Assembly: GCA_017532355.1 (NCBI GenBank)
Contig: JAFXJK010000071.1
Span: 1-20,920 of the forward strand
Length of the DNA: 20,920 nucleotides
DNA from: Oscillospiraceae bacterium
Lineage (GTDB): Bacteria > Bacillota_A > Clostridia > Oscillospirales > JAAYXM01
Direction: 5' to 3'
Shown here: positions 1 to 7,154 of the stretch, one piece after another
How the letters are laid out: each line of letters starts with the position of its first letter
How positions within the stretch are numbered: the stretch's first letter is position 1
Made by a program: the position numbers and the translations under genes
The notes under the pieces: generated by a model
What the model was told of the DNA's origin: nothing
What the model saw: only the letters and a program-made list of their open reading frames with translations
Databases searched by the model: none

Positions 1-18
1 AGTTCAAGTCCTCCCCGA
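1..18 (+). other. tRNA T-arm-like fragment at window edge
   Basis: The first bases contain GTTCAAGTCCT followed by CCCC, which looks like the T-loop and 3' T-stem of a tRNA. The rest of any tRNA would lie left of the window, so it cannot be tested. The sequence after it does not give a clear acceptor end or CCA. It could be the 3' end of a real tRNA or a decayed copy. Confidence 0.25.
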
Positions 19-70
19 AAGCCGTTTTTGGCTTAGGATATCTATTGAGTTTCACTTGAAAAAATGGGAT

Positions 71-101
71 AAAAAAATCCAGTAACCGTTGTGGTTTCTG
101 G
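71..101 (-). terminator. Intrinsic terminator, minus strand
   Basis: On the minus strand CCAGAAACC and GGTTACTGG form a 9-position stem with one T-T mismatch and a 5-nt loop, followed directly by an A and a run of seven T. This is a classical rho-independent terminator for leftward transcription. It lies about 37 nt downstream of the tRNA-like 3' end at 138-172, so something is or was transcribed leftward here. Confidence 0.65.
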
Positions 102-107
102 GTTTTC

Positions 108-131
108 CGAACCGATATCTAAATCGGTTCG
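108..131. repeat. 9-bp inverted repeat (hairpin)
   Basis: CGAACCGAT and ATCGGTTCG form a perfect 9-bp stem around a 6-nt loop. No T-tract follows on either strand, so it is not a terminator by itself. It sits between the minus-strand terminator and the tRNA-like fragment. Role unknown. Confidence 0.5.
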
Positions 132-137
132 CATTGT

Positions 138-172
138 TGGTTGAGGGGGAAGGACTTGAACCAACGACCTGT
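138..172 (-). other. Degenerate tRNA 3'-half-like fragment
   Basis: Read leftward, this ends in CCCCTCAACCA and carries a T-loop (TTCAAGT) with a plausible variable region before it, i.e. T-arm, acceptor 3' strand, discriminator and CCA in the right order. The T-stem (GTTGG against CCTTC) has two mismatches. I find no anticodon loop and no matching 5' acceptor strand (TGAGGGG) upstream, so a whole functional tRNA is not supported. It may be a tRNA remnant or an old attachment-site duplication. The short open frames across it are of the kind that arise spuriously from antisense tRNA sequence. Confidence 0.35.
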
Positions 173-332
173 TGCGGGGAGCGAAAAAATCTTCACGTTC
201 GCGGTGGCGCGCTTGATTTTTTCGACCGCTGCCGCGCCTTTCACTCCTCGCTTCATCTCGCACTGCGAGCGCTCGGAAACGTCAGCGACTTCGGAAACCT
301 CATGCTCTCAAAACTCATTTTGAAAAAGAAAT
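173..332. other. Intergenic stretch with no recognisable gene
   Basis: Short open frames cross this stretch on both strands, but they lack ribosome binding sites and protein-like composition. No RNA family is recognised. Together with flanking elements, positions 1-542 make up the longest non-coding region in the window. Confidence 0.5.
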
Positions 333-377
333 AGACAAACCGCAGCATCTTTAGATGCTGCGGTTTGTCTGTGTTTT
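333..377 (+). terminator. Strong hairpin terminator, possibly bidirectional
   Basis: A perfect 17-bp stem (AGACAAACCGCAGCATC and its complement) closes a 4-nt TTTA loop and is followed by GTGTTTT on the plus strand. On the minus strand an interrupted T-rich run follows, so it may act in both directions. It insulates the DUF5107 gene from anything on the left. Confidence 0.75.
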
Positions 378-460
378 AAAAAAATACAGACGAAAGCAAG
401 CAGGAGTCGCAGGTTTTTCAAATAATTATGTGTGTTTTTTATAAAAATATAAAAACTTTA

Positions 461-489
461 TGGAGAAAAACATATAAGTATGTTACAAT
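461..489 (+). promoter_or_regulatory. Candidate promoter for the DUF5107 gene
   Basis: An extended -10 element TGT-TACAAT (481-489) lies 17 bp after a weak -35 (TGGAGA, 461-466, 4 of 6 matches to TTGACA). Transcription would start near 496, leaving a leader of about 47 nt before the ATG at 543. The surrounding DNA is very AT-rich, so chance matches are possible. Confidence 0.4.
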
Positions 490-542
490 TTTATGGTTAA
501 TATTGCAACACACATACAGAAACAAGCGGAAGGGGTTTGTAT

Positions 543-2510
543 ATGAGCACAACAATTTCGTTTGAAAAATTTAAAATCAAAGGTGCAAGCCTTGGAGAAA
601 TGAGTTGTCTGCCGGATATAAAAAATGACGACTATATACGCGCGACGCTTACGGTGCTTCCTGAGGTAACTGCCGAAGAAAGCAAATATATGGGCAAAGG
701 CATGATACCGACGCTTCTGCCTTATCGGATTCAGAGCGGCTACGACCGAAAGAGAAAGGAACTCGAATTTGATGCCGCAATTTTAGAAAATGAGTATCTG
801 AGGGCAACTTTCGTAACGGAGCTGGGAGGCAGACTGTGGTCGCTGTATGACAAAAAAGCAGGGCGAGAGCTGCTTTATGCAAATGACGTGTTCCAGCCGG
901 GAAATCTTGCACTGCGAAATGCGTGGTTCAGCGGCGGCGTAGAGTGGAATGTCGGAATAAAGGGACACAATCCTCTGACCTGCTCGCCGCTTTTTGCCGA
1001 AGAGCTTGAAGATGCTGACGGAAACCCGATGCTCAGAATGTATGAGTTTGAGCGCATTCGCGGCATTGCTTATTCAATAACCGCAAAGCTTGAAGGGGAT
1101 GTTCTTCTCATAAGACCGACCATTGAAAATACGGCAGAAGACGCAGTCTATATGTATTGGTGGTCAAACATTGCAGTTGACGAAACTCCCGACACGAGAG
1201 TTGTCGTTCCTTGCACGACGACATTTAAATGCGCGTATGAGGAAGGGAACTATTTTCTCGGCAATACCGACGTGCCCGTCAGCGAGGGCGTCGATATAAC
1301 CTACGCAACTAACTTAAAACGTTCACGCGATTTTTTTTATAAAATCCCCGAAAACGAGAAAAAGTGGATAACGGCAGTTGATAAGGAAGGCTACGGGCTG
1401 ATTCATATGTCAACCAATGAGCTTGCAGGCAGAAAGCTGTTTGCGTGGGGCGAGGGAGACGGCGGAAAGCATTGGAACGAATGGCTTTCCGATTGCGGAA
1501 AGAAATACATCGAAATTCAGGCAGGCCTTATGAAGACACAGCTTGAGCATTTCCTTATGGCGGGGAAATCGTCGCTTTCCTGGACAGAGGGATACGGCGC
1601 ATTCAAGGGATACGGCGATGTTCTCCACGGCGACGATTTTATCGCCGCAATCAATGAAGTGAAAAACGGCATTTCGGATAAGCAGGAAATTGTGGAAAAC
1701 GCAAGCTTTGACGTAAAGGCAAAAGGCGGGCTTAAGTATATGGGAAGCGGTTGGGGCGCAATCGAAAATATGGTGCGCGAAGCTCCCATAAGCAATATTC
1801 TCGATTTCCCTGCAGAGTCCGTAAACGAAGAGTGCGCGGAATGGCAAACGCTCTATCAGACGGGAAAGCTTAATGTGCCTGATAAAAATTGCCCCATAAA
1901 GAGCTATGTAAAGGGTAATGTCTGGATTGACAAGCTCCGCGCCGCAGAGGACAGCTGGTATAAGTTCAATCACCTCGGCGTTGCGATTTTTGCAACAAGC
2001 AACGATTTGAACGGTGCGTATGACGCGTTCCTTAAATCTGCAGAGATGTGCCCGAATGCATGGGCGTTTCGAAACCTTGCACAGATTGAAAAGAATGAGT
2101 ACAAAAACTATGATAAAGCACTTTTCTATATGGAAAAGGCGATTGCCGAAAAGAGTGATTATCAGCCTCTTTGGGTGAACTATGCAGAGAGTCTTTTCGC
2201 GGTGGGGAATTATAAAAAGTGGACAGAGGTTTTCGAGAAGGATGTTCCCGAGGCATTAAAAGAAAACGGCAGACTCAGAATGCTTTACGCGCTGGCGCTT
2301 ACAAGATGCGACAGATACAGGGAGGCCCTTGAGATTATTAGCGGAAACTTTCTTATGCCCGACATAAAAGAGGGCGAATTTTCGATCTCTCATATCTGGC
2401 TTGAAATCCACAGGAAGAAGCTTCGTGATGAGGGAGTTTGCGGCGCGACGGATGAAGAGATTTACTCGAAATACCCGCTTCCGTATGAGCTGGATTTCAG
2501 AATGCATTAA
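543..2510 (+). CDS. DUF5107 mutarotase-like domain protein with C-terminal TPR repeats
   Basis: The protein is 655 aa with no signal peptide, so cytoplasmic. The N-terminal half matches the DUF5107 pattern I know from Clostridia and Bacteroides carbohydrate loci. It includes a segment like galactose-mutarotase beta-sandwiches (LENEYLRATFVTELGGRLWS, followed by a DKKAGRELLYAND stretch). Residues from about 472 (W at 1956) to 600 are helical repeats with TPR spacing, e.g. GAYDAFLKSAEMCPNAWAF and KALFYMEKAIAEKSDYQPLW. Such proteins may bind or process a sugar, but no reaction is established. I chose ATG 543 because GGAAGGGG ends 7 nt before it; an in-frame TTG at 537 is too close to that site. 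The gene is monocistronic, with its own promoter candidate and a strong terminator. The domain assignment is fairly secure; the activity is not. Confidence 0.85.
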   Translation: MSTTISFEKFKIKGASLGEMSCLPDIKNDDYIRATLTVLPEVTAEESKYMGKGMIPTLLPYRIQSGYDRKRKELEFDAAILENEYLRATFVTELGGRLWSLYDKKAGRELLYANDVFQPGNLALRNAWFSGGVEWNVGIKGHNPLTCSPLFAEELEDADGNPMLRMYEFERIRGIAYSITAKLEGDVLLIRPTIENTAEDAVYMYWWSNIAVDETPDTRVVVPCTTTFKCAYEEGNYFLGNTDVPVSEGVDITYATNLKRSRDFFYKIPENEKKWITAVDKEGYGLIHMSTNELAGRKLFAWGEGDGGKHWNEWLSDCGKKYIEIQAGLMKTQLEHFLMAGKSSLSWTEGYGAFKGYGDVLHGDDFIAAINEVKNGISDKQEIVENASFDVKAKGGLKYMGSGWGAIENMVREAPISNILDFPAESVNEECAEWQTLYQTGKLNVPDKNCPIKSYVKGNVWIDKLRAAEDSWYKFNHLGVAIFATSNDLNGAYDAFLKSAEMCPNAWAFRNLAQIEKNEYKNYDKALFYMEKAIAEKSDYQPLWVNYAESLFAVGNYKKWTEVFEKDVPEALKENGRLRMLYALALTRCDRYREALEIISGNFLMPDIKEGEFSISHIWLEIHRKKLRDEGVCGATDEEIYSKYPLPYELDFRMH

Positions 2511-2535
2511 AATAACAATCTTCTTTGCAAGAATA

Positions 2536-2576
2536 AAAAACTACACACTCAAAGTCACTTTGAGTGTGTAGTTTTT
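2536..2576. terminator. Bidirectional intrinsic terminator between convergent genes
   Basis: A 19-bp perfect stem (2536-2554 with 2558-2576) with a 3-nt loop has A-run and T-run ends, so each strand reads as a GC-containing stem followed by T's. It lies between the ends of the DUF5107 gene and the convergent AraC gene and should stop both transcripts. Confidence 0.9.
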
Positions 2577-2583
2577 CTATCGG

Positions 2584-3354
2584 TCAGTGATACTGTTTTG
2601 CGTACTGTGTGGGTGACAGACCGGTGTGCTTTTTAAAAGCTTTTGAAAATTCGTAGATATTATTATAGCCAAGGGACAGAGCGATATCCCGGATGCTTCC
2701 GTAATCGCCCTGGAGCATTTCCTTTGCTCGTTTTATGCGCAGATTATGGGTATATGCAATCGGAGAGAGACCGTAAACCTCGCAGAAGCGTTTGCGGAAA
2801 TGACTCGTTGACAATCCGGTGAGAGCGGCAAGGTCATCGTTCTGAATGTCTTTGTTTAAATTCTGTGCGATATATTCAACTGCAGGCTTTAACTGAAGCT
2901 GCTTGCTTCCCGCAACATCTTTTCGACGCGACCACTTTTCAAGCAACAGTAGCAGAGAATAGGTATCCCGCATATTTTCAATTTTATGCATGGGGGCTTG
3001 TCTGTTGCGTTTGTATTCGATAAGCTTGAACAAATCCAGAAGCTTCTGCGAATCGATGACCGGGATGCTCAGGATTTCCCGAAAGCAGAGCTCGCAGTCG
3101 AATCTGACTGCGATATAGCGTCCCGAGACGGAGCAGTACCAGTCATATTCACAGCCGTTGGGCAGAATAATCACGGTTTCGGGGGAGGCGGTATAAACCG
3201 AGCCGTTTGCGTTATAGATGAGCTCTCCTTCAAACATATAGACAATCAGCCAATTCGGGCGCACATCGTGCTTTACCTGGTTGACCGAGACGCGGATAGT
3301 ATGTGCTGCCTGTATTTTTGTAATAGCCAAATCTGATAAAACATTCTCAATCAT
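2584..3354 (-). CDS. AraC-family transcriptional regulator (regulator 1)
   Basis: A 256-aa protein with the standard AraC layout. The N-terminal half is a cupin-like sensing domain (VYMFEGELIYNANGSVY, then ETVIILPNGCEYDWY). The last 100 residues hold two helix-turn-helix units: the first around DDLAALTGLSTSHFRKRF, the second around IRDIALSLGYNNIYEFSKAF, followed by the family signature KKHTGLSPTQY. It should bind DNA as a dimer in response to a small sugar-type ligand. The ATG is preceded by GAGGAGG at good spacing. It is divergent from the GH20-like operon and a perfect palindrome lies between them, so it most likely controls that operon and itself. The ligand cannot be read from the sequence. 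Confidence 0.93.
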   Translation of the reverse strand: MIENVLSDLAITKIQAAHTIRVSVNQVKHDVRPNWLIVYMFEGELIYNANGSVYTASPETVIILPNGCEYDWYCSVSGRYIAVRFDCELCFREILSIPVIDSQKLLDLFKLIEYKRNRQAPMHKIENMRDTYSLLLLLEKWSRRKDVAGSKQLQLKPAVEYIAQNLNKDIQNDDLAALTGLSTSHFRKRFCEVYGLSPIAYTHNLRIKRAKEMLQGDYGSIRDIALSLGYNNIYEFSKAFKKHTGLSPTQYAKQYH

Positions 3355-3377
3355 ATTTTCGCCTCCTCACATTTTAG

Positions 3378-3406
3378 AGTATAATCATATAATTTGCATT
3401 AGTCAA
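3378..3406 (-). promoter_or_regulatory. Promoter of AraC regulator 1
   Basis: On the minus strand a -35 TTGACT (3401-3406) and a -10 TATACT (3378-3383) are separated by exactly 17 bp, each matching the sigma-A consensus at 5 of 6 positions. The start would be near 3371, giving a very short leader with the ribosome binding site just downstream. Confidence 0.75.
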
Positions 3407-3413
3407 TAAAATG

Positions 3414-3427
3414 TTCTGAATTCAGAA
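3414..3427. promoter_or_regulatory. Perfect 14-bp palindrome, candidate operator
   Basis: TTCTGAATTCAGAA is a perfect inverted repeat between the two divergent promoters. It lies 7 bp upstream of the regulator's -35 and 24 bp upstream of the operon's -35, a good place for an activator serving both. AraC proteins more often use direct repeats, so another regulator could be the binder. Confidence 0.45.
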
Positions 3428-3451
3428 TCATATTTGATAAAAAAGTCACAA

Positions 3452-3481
3452 TTGACATTTTATTTTAAACTTATGTTTGAT
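3452..3481 (+). promoter_or_regulatory. Candidate promoter of the GH20-like operon
   Basis: A perfect -35 TTGACA (3452-3457) is followed after 18 bp by TTTGAT (3476-3481), a moderate -10. Transcription from here would start near 3488. That is downstream of the first possible start codons of the gene (TTG 3434, ATG 3473) and so supports ATG 3521. Confidence 0.55.
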
Positions 3482-3520
3482 AAACTGAATACGAGGATAA
3501 ATAAAAGGAACGATAGAACA

Positions 3521-5398
3521 ATGAAACTTGAAAATATGTTTTTTGAATTCAGATATATAGAGGCAGAGGGGGAAGCGTTTGAAATCTCCTCGAAATCCAA
3601 AATCAATTCCGAAACGGAAAAGTATGCAAAAAAATATACCGAGAAGGTTGTTTACGGCTGTGCTGACGGGGGCAGGGTTGTAAACATCAACCTCCGTCTT
3701 TCTGTGCCGGAGGGCATAAAAGAAAAGCTCGGAGATGTTTTCTCCGAAAATAAAGAGTGCTATGCGGTGGAGATAAAGGGTGATGAAATCAATCTCTATG
3801 CGCTGACGGACAACGGCCTGACTTACGCCGTGTCGACGCTTCTTCAGCTTATCGAGAGCGGAAATGTCCGCGAGATGCTTCTCTTTGATTATCCCGACAA
3901 GGAAATTCGCGGATATCGCGCATATACTCCGGGCAGAGAAAACATACCTGCATTCAAGCAGGTTGTAGATAAGCTCATTTACCTTAAGTACAACACGATG
4001 ATGATTGAGGTTGGCGGCGCTATGGAATATAAACGCCATCCCGAAATCAATGAAAAGTGGGTTGAGCTCGGGCGTGAGCTTCGCCGAGGACCGAATGAAG
4101 CCGATCGCATCCAGAAGAGGACACACCCCGAGTGGCGGAAGAACTGTATTCAGTTTGACAACGGAGACGGCTCATTCATAACGCAGGATGAAATGCGCGG
4201 GATTGTAGAATATTGTCGCGAGCGCGGGCTTGAGGTTATACCCGAAGTTCCGACGCTTTCACACAGCGACTATATCGTTATGGCGCACCCCGAGGTTCGC
4301 GAAAGATTGGGGGACACCTACCCCGATACTTATTGCCCGTCAAATCCGAAGTCCTATGAGCTCGTGTTTGATATCCTCGATGAGGTAATTGAGGTATTCC
4401 GGCCGAATTACGTGAACATCGGTCACGATGAGTGCTATTCTCTCGCAAGATGCCCGAGATGCATCGGAAAGAATCCGACAGAGCTTTTTGTCGGAGATAT
4501 TGTGAAGATAAACGATTATCTCAAAAAGAGAAATATCAGGAGCATTATGTGGGCGGACAAATTCTTCGGCAATGTGTTCCTTATGGATGAAGACGGAACC
4601 GTTCACGGCTTCGGCGGCGCGGCGGACGAGCGTTGGGATGTCCCGTATCTTGCGGACTGTGTGGGGAAGATTCCGAAGGATATTATGCTGTTCCATTGGT
4701 ACTGGCCGTACTCCACGGCGGAAGAAGAGAAGAATCTTCTTGATATGGGATATGGTATGATATACGGCAACTTCCAGCCGTTAAGCCTTAAAGATTACAG
4801 AAAACGCATTGTGGGGACAAAAGGCGCGCTTGTCAGCAACTGGGGCTCTTATGCCGAGAAGTATATGCAGAGAAACGGGCAGAACTTCAACCTCACAGCC
4901 CTTGCGTGGACTCTCTGGAGCGACAATTACGATACCGATATGAGTGGTTGTGTAACCGAAAAGGTAATGAACGTGCTTTATAATTCCCATAAGCAAACGC
5001 TTGGAAAAGATATCATAGAGCTTGTTCACACAACGGATTATGACCGCAAGTACAAGGCGTTCTACGACGGAGTATATATTATTCCCGAGGAATGGGAGAT
5101 AGGCGAGTATGCGGTCACATATACCGACGGAACGATGGCGAAGCTGCCGATAACCTTTGGTTATAATATCCGCTCCTGCACGGATTCCTTTGAAGGCGAC
5201 GGAGGCTATGAAACGGCAGAGGGGTCGATAAGCGGAATTATCGAAGCTGTGGGTGCCTCGCTTCCGATAAAAATCGGGGAGAAAACTTTCTATAAAACCG
5301 CGTATAGGAATCCGCATCCCGAAAAGGAAATCGAGAAAATCGAGTGCATTGCGTTTAAAGGTGTAAAAATAGAGACACTGTGTCAGGGAGAAAAATAG
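3521..5398 (+). CDS. GH20-like glycoside hydrolase (beta-N-acetylhexosaminidase family), cytoplasmic
   Basis: A 625-aa protein without signal peptide. Residues 1-125 look like the GH20 N-terminal alpha/beta domain. A TIM barrel starts near IRGYRAYTPGR (129 onward) and carries the family landmarks: PEVPTLSHSDY, then NIGHDEC with the Asp-Glu pair at D303/E304, MWADKF (W344) and FHWYWPY (391-397). In GH20 this pair acts in substrate-assisted cleavage of terminal N-acetylhexosamines. The usual GGDE is GHDE here and is followed by Cys, so the specificity may differ. A C-terminal beta domain (about 505-625) follows. I chose ATG 3521 (AAGGAA 10 nt before it) over TTG 3434, which lies upstream of the promoter candidate. 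It is first in a three-gene operon, with only 1 nt before the next gene. Confidence 0.85.
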   Translation: MKLENMFFEFRYIEAEGEAFEISSKSKINSETEKYAKKYTEKVVYGCADGGRVVNINLRLSVPEGIKEKLGDVFSENKECYAVEIKGDEINLYALTDNGLTYAVSTLLQLIESGNVREMLLFDYPDKEIRGYRAYTPGRENIPAFKQVVDKLIYLKYNTMMIEVGGAMEYKRHPEINEKWVELGRELRRGPNEADRIQKRTHPEWRKNCIQFDNGDGSFITQDEMRGIVEYCRERGLEVIPEVPTLSHSDYIVMAHPEVRERLGDTYPDTYCPSNPKSYELVFDILDEVIEVFRPNYVNIGHDECYSLARCPRCIGKNPTELFVGDIVKINDYLKKRNIRSIMWADKFFGNVFLMDEDGTVHGFGGAADERWDVPYLADCVGKIPKDIMLFHWYWPYSTAEEEKNLLDMGYGMIYGNFQPLSLKDYRKRIVGTKGALVSNWGSYAEKYMQRNGQNFNLTALAWTLWSDNYDTDMSGCVTEKVMNVLYNSHKQTLGKDIIELVHTTDYDRKYKAFYDGVYIIPEEWEIGEYAVTYTDGTMAKLPITFGYNIRSCTDSFEGDGGYETAEGSISGIIEAVGASLPIKIGEKTFYKTAYRNPHPEKEIEKIECIAFKGVKIETLCQGEK

Positions 5399-5399
5399 T

Positions 5400-7130
5400 A
5401 TGAAGTTTTTCCATGTGTACAACGAAAAGTATTTCAAGGGGCTTGAAAAAAACGGTCTGATAAACAAAAACACCGGTTTCAAGATTCAGCATTGCTTTAC
5501 CGTTCCCGAAGAAATGAAGTTCAACCGCCTTGCCGCAAAGGGCGGGCGTCTTCACAGCCTCCTTAAAGAGGGAGGACACCCGTTCTATGTGGACCGCATT
5601 GCCGGCGGAATGGCGTGGTATCAGTATGATTTTGATAAAAGCCTGATTCGCGAATACAGCGAAATGCTCGGCGATTGGTTTCTTGGTTTCCAGCTCCACG
5701 AAAGCGGCTCAAACCGCCGATATATTGACTGGGGAAATATTACAAGAAAAATGGGTTCAAACGGCCCGTATGATGCAGAGGAGCTTAAGCGGGCACTCCT
5801 GAATGAGAAGAGGACCGAAGCTACGGGCATCACTATGTACAATCTGAATATGGATTCCCCCGAGACGTACGCCGCGATGCGCTATGCCGAGACCGTGGAA
5901 GAATACATGGAGGAAATGAAAGATATGTTCCGCCGCAGAATGGCAGAGGTGGACGGCCATATCCTGCCCTGCGACAGCGGATTTGCGGCTATAAAGCTTG
6001 AGAATGATGCGGGAATGAAGTCCTTTATGCCGGAGGTGGGCGGTCAGATTCCGCAGATGCGCCAGCAGGTGGCACTCACCCGCGGCATCGCCGATATGGG
6101 CGGAAAGACATGGGGAACCTATTATGAGTGCTGGTTCCACCGCAGAGACATCGGATACACCATGCCCTGCTACAATACCGAGCCGGGGAATGAATGGTAT
6201 CTGCCGCAGGAGCTGCACGGGGATGACTTCACAAGCTACGGGAAAAACGGAGGAAGCTCCAGGCTTCTCCAACGCAGGATTATGTACTATTCCCTCATGA
6301 GCGGCGCGCATTATGTGGCAGAGGAATGGGGATTAAACTGCAGCTACACCGATATGGAGACCTTCGAGCTTTCCGAGTACGGCGAGGTCAAGAAGGAGTT
6401 TATAAATACTGCGGAAGAATTCGGCACACTGAAAGCGATTACGCCGTTTGCCATCGTCCTTCCTCGTGATTACGCCATTTTGGAGATTGACACCAAGTAT
6501 GAAGATTACCGCGTGGGTATTCACCGCGACGGATATATGAAAATTCCTTTGAATGAGGAGAGAAAAGCGTACTACGGACATATACAGGATGTTTTGAAGT
6601 ATATTTACGCGCGAAGTGAAGAGCCTTACGGAAACGAAGGACATACCCTCACGAATTCCCGTTTTGGCGACCTCTTTGACATTATCTATGAGGATGCGGG
6701 GGAGGAAATCTTCCGCAAGTATGAGTGCCTGATTGACACGACAAAGGAAGGCAATTTCGCAAAGAAAAAGGCAGGGCACGGCCTTAAGATATTGGAGAGT
6801 GCGGAGCTCGACGCAATGAAGGTGCAGATTGACTCTCTGGCAAAAGAGATTCTGCCTTGCACTGTAGACGGTCTGCATTGGGTATTGTCTGTCGGTGTGG
6901 ACGGAACACGCTACCTCTCAATCTTCAACAATGAAGGCAACGACAGGGATATGATACGCGGAGATGTGATTGACCGTCGGGCAGACAGAACGGTAAAGGT
7001 GCGCTTCAAGGAGGCGGCGGAGCTTAAGCCGGTCAGAAGCTTCTGCGACGGTATTGTTCTTGAGCGGGAAGACGAAAACACCTGGAATGTAACGGTTCCC
7101 GCTACGGAAATGGTTATTTTCACTTATTAG
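5400..7130 (+). CDS. Protein of unknown family, possible TIM-barrel glycoside hydrolase
   Basis: A 576-aa cytoplasmic protein; I do not recognise its family. It has hydrolase-barrel features: short hydrophobic strands followed by charged or aromatic clusters, such as HPFYVDRIAGGMAWYQYD (60-77), WFLGFQLHESGSN (93-105, E101), GKTWGTYYECWFH and HYVAEEWGL (304-312, E308/E309). The last 70 residues are beta-rich (RYLSIFNNEGND, then TVPATEMVIFTY), like the C-terminal sandwich of many retaining glycosidases. E101 and E308/E309 are the obvious candidates for catalytic carboxylates, but that is inference. The ATG follows AGGGAG with 9-nt spacing, 1 nt after the GH20-like stop, so the two genes are surely co-transcribed and probably translationally coupled. 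Co-operonic position suggests action on the same oligosaccharide. Confidence 0.8.
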   Translation: MKFFHVYNEKYFKGLEKNGLINKNTGFKIQHCFTVPEEMKFNRLAAKGGRLHSLLKEGGHPFYVDRIAGGMAWYQYDFDKSLIREYSEMLGDWFLGFQLHESGSNRRYIDWGNITRKMGSNGPYDAEELKRALLNEKRTEATGITMYNLNMDSPETYAAMRYAETVEEYMEEMKDMFRRRMAEVDGHILPCDSGFAAIKLENDAGMKSFMPEVGGQIPQMRQQVALTRGIADMGGKTWGTYYECWFHRRDIGYTMPCYNTEPGNEWYLPQELHGDDFTSYGKNGGSSRLLQRRIMYYSLMSGAHYVAEEWGLNCSYTDMETFELSEYGEVKKEFINTAEEFGTLKAITPFAIVLPRDYAILEIDTKYEDYRVGIHRDGYMKIPLNEERKAYYGHIQDVLKYIYARSEEPYGNEGHTLTNSRFGDLFDIIYEDAGEEIFRKYECLIDTTKEGNFAKKKAGHGLKILESAELDAMKVQIDSLAKEILPCTVDGLHWVLSVGVDGTRYLSIFNNEGNDRDMIRGDVIDRRADRTVKVRFKEAAELKPVRSFCDGIVLEREDENTWNVTVPATEMVIFTY

Positions 7131-7154
7131 TTCAACGATAAGGCGGATAGAATT

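Noticed and set aside
89..334. Short open frames (81 and 60 aa) across 89-334 on the plus strand
   Set aside because: No ribosome binding site; the peptide sequence (containing GEGLEPTT) is of the type produced by antisense tRNA DNA, and it overlaps the tRNA-like fragment.
3434..3520. Upstream start codons (TTG 3434, ATG 3473) for the GH20-like gene
   Set aside because: They lie before or within the candidate promoter and lack a good ribosome binding site; homologous domain content starts after ATG 3521.
3446..4126. 226-aa minus-strand open frame opposite the GH20-like gene
   Set aside because: Shadow of the coding strand; no recognisable domain and it would run through the divergent promoter region.
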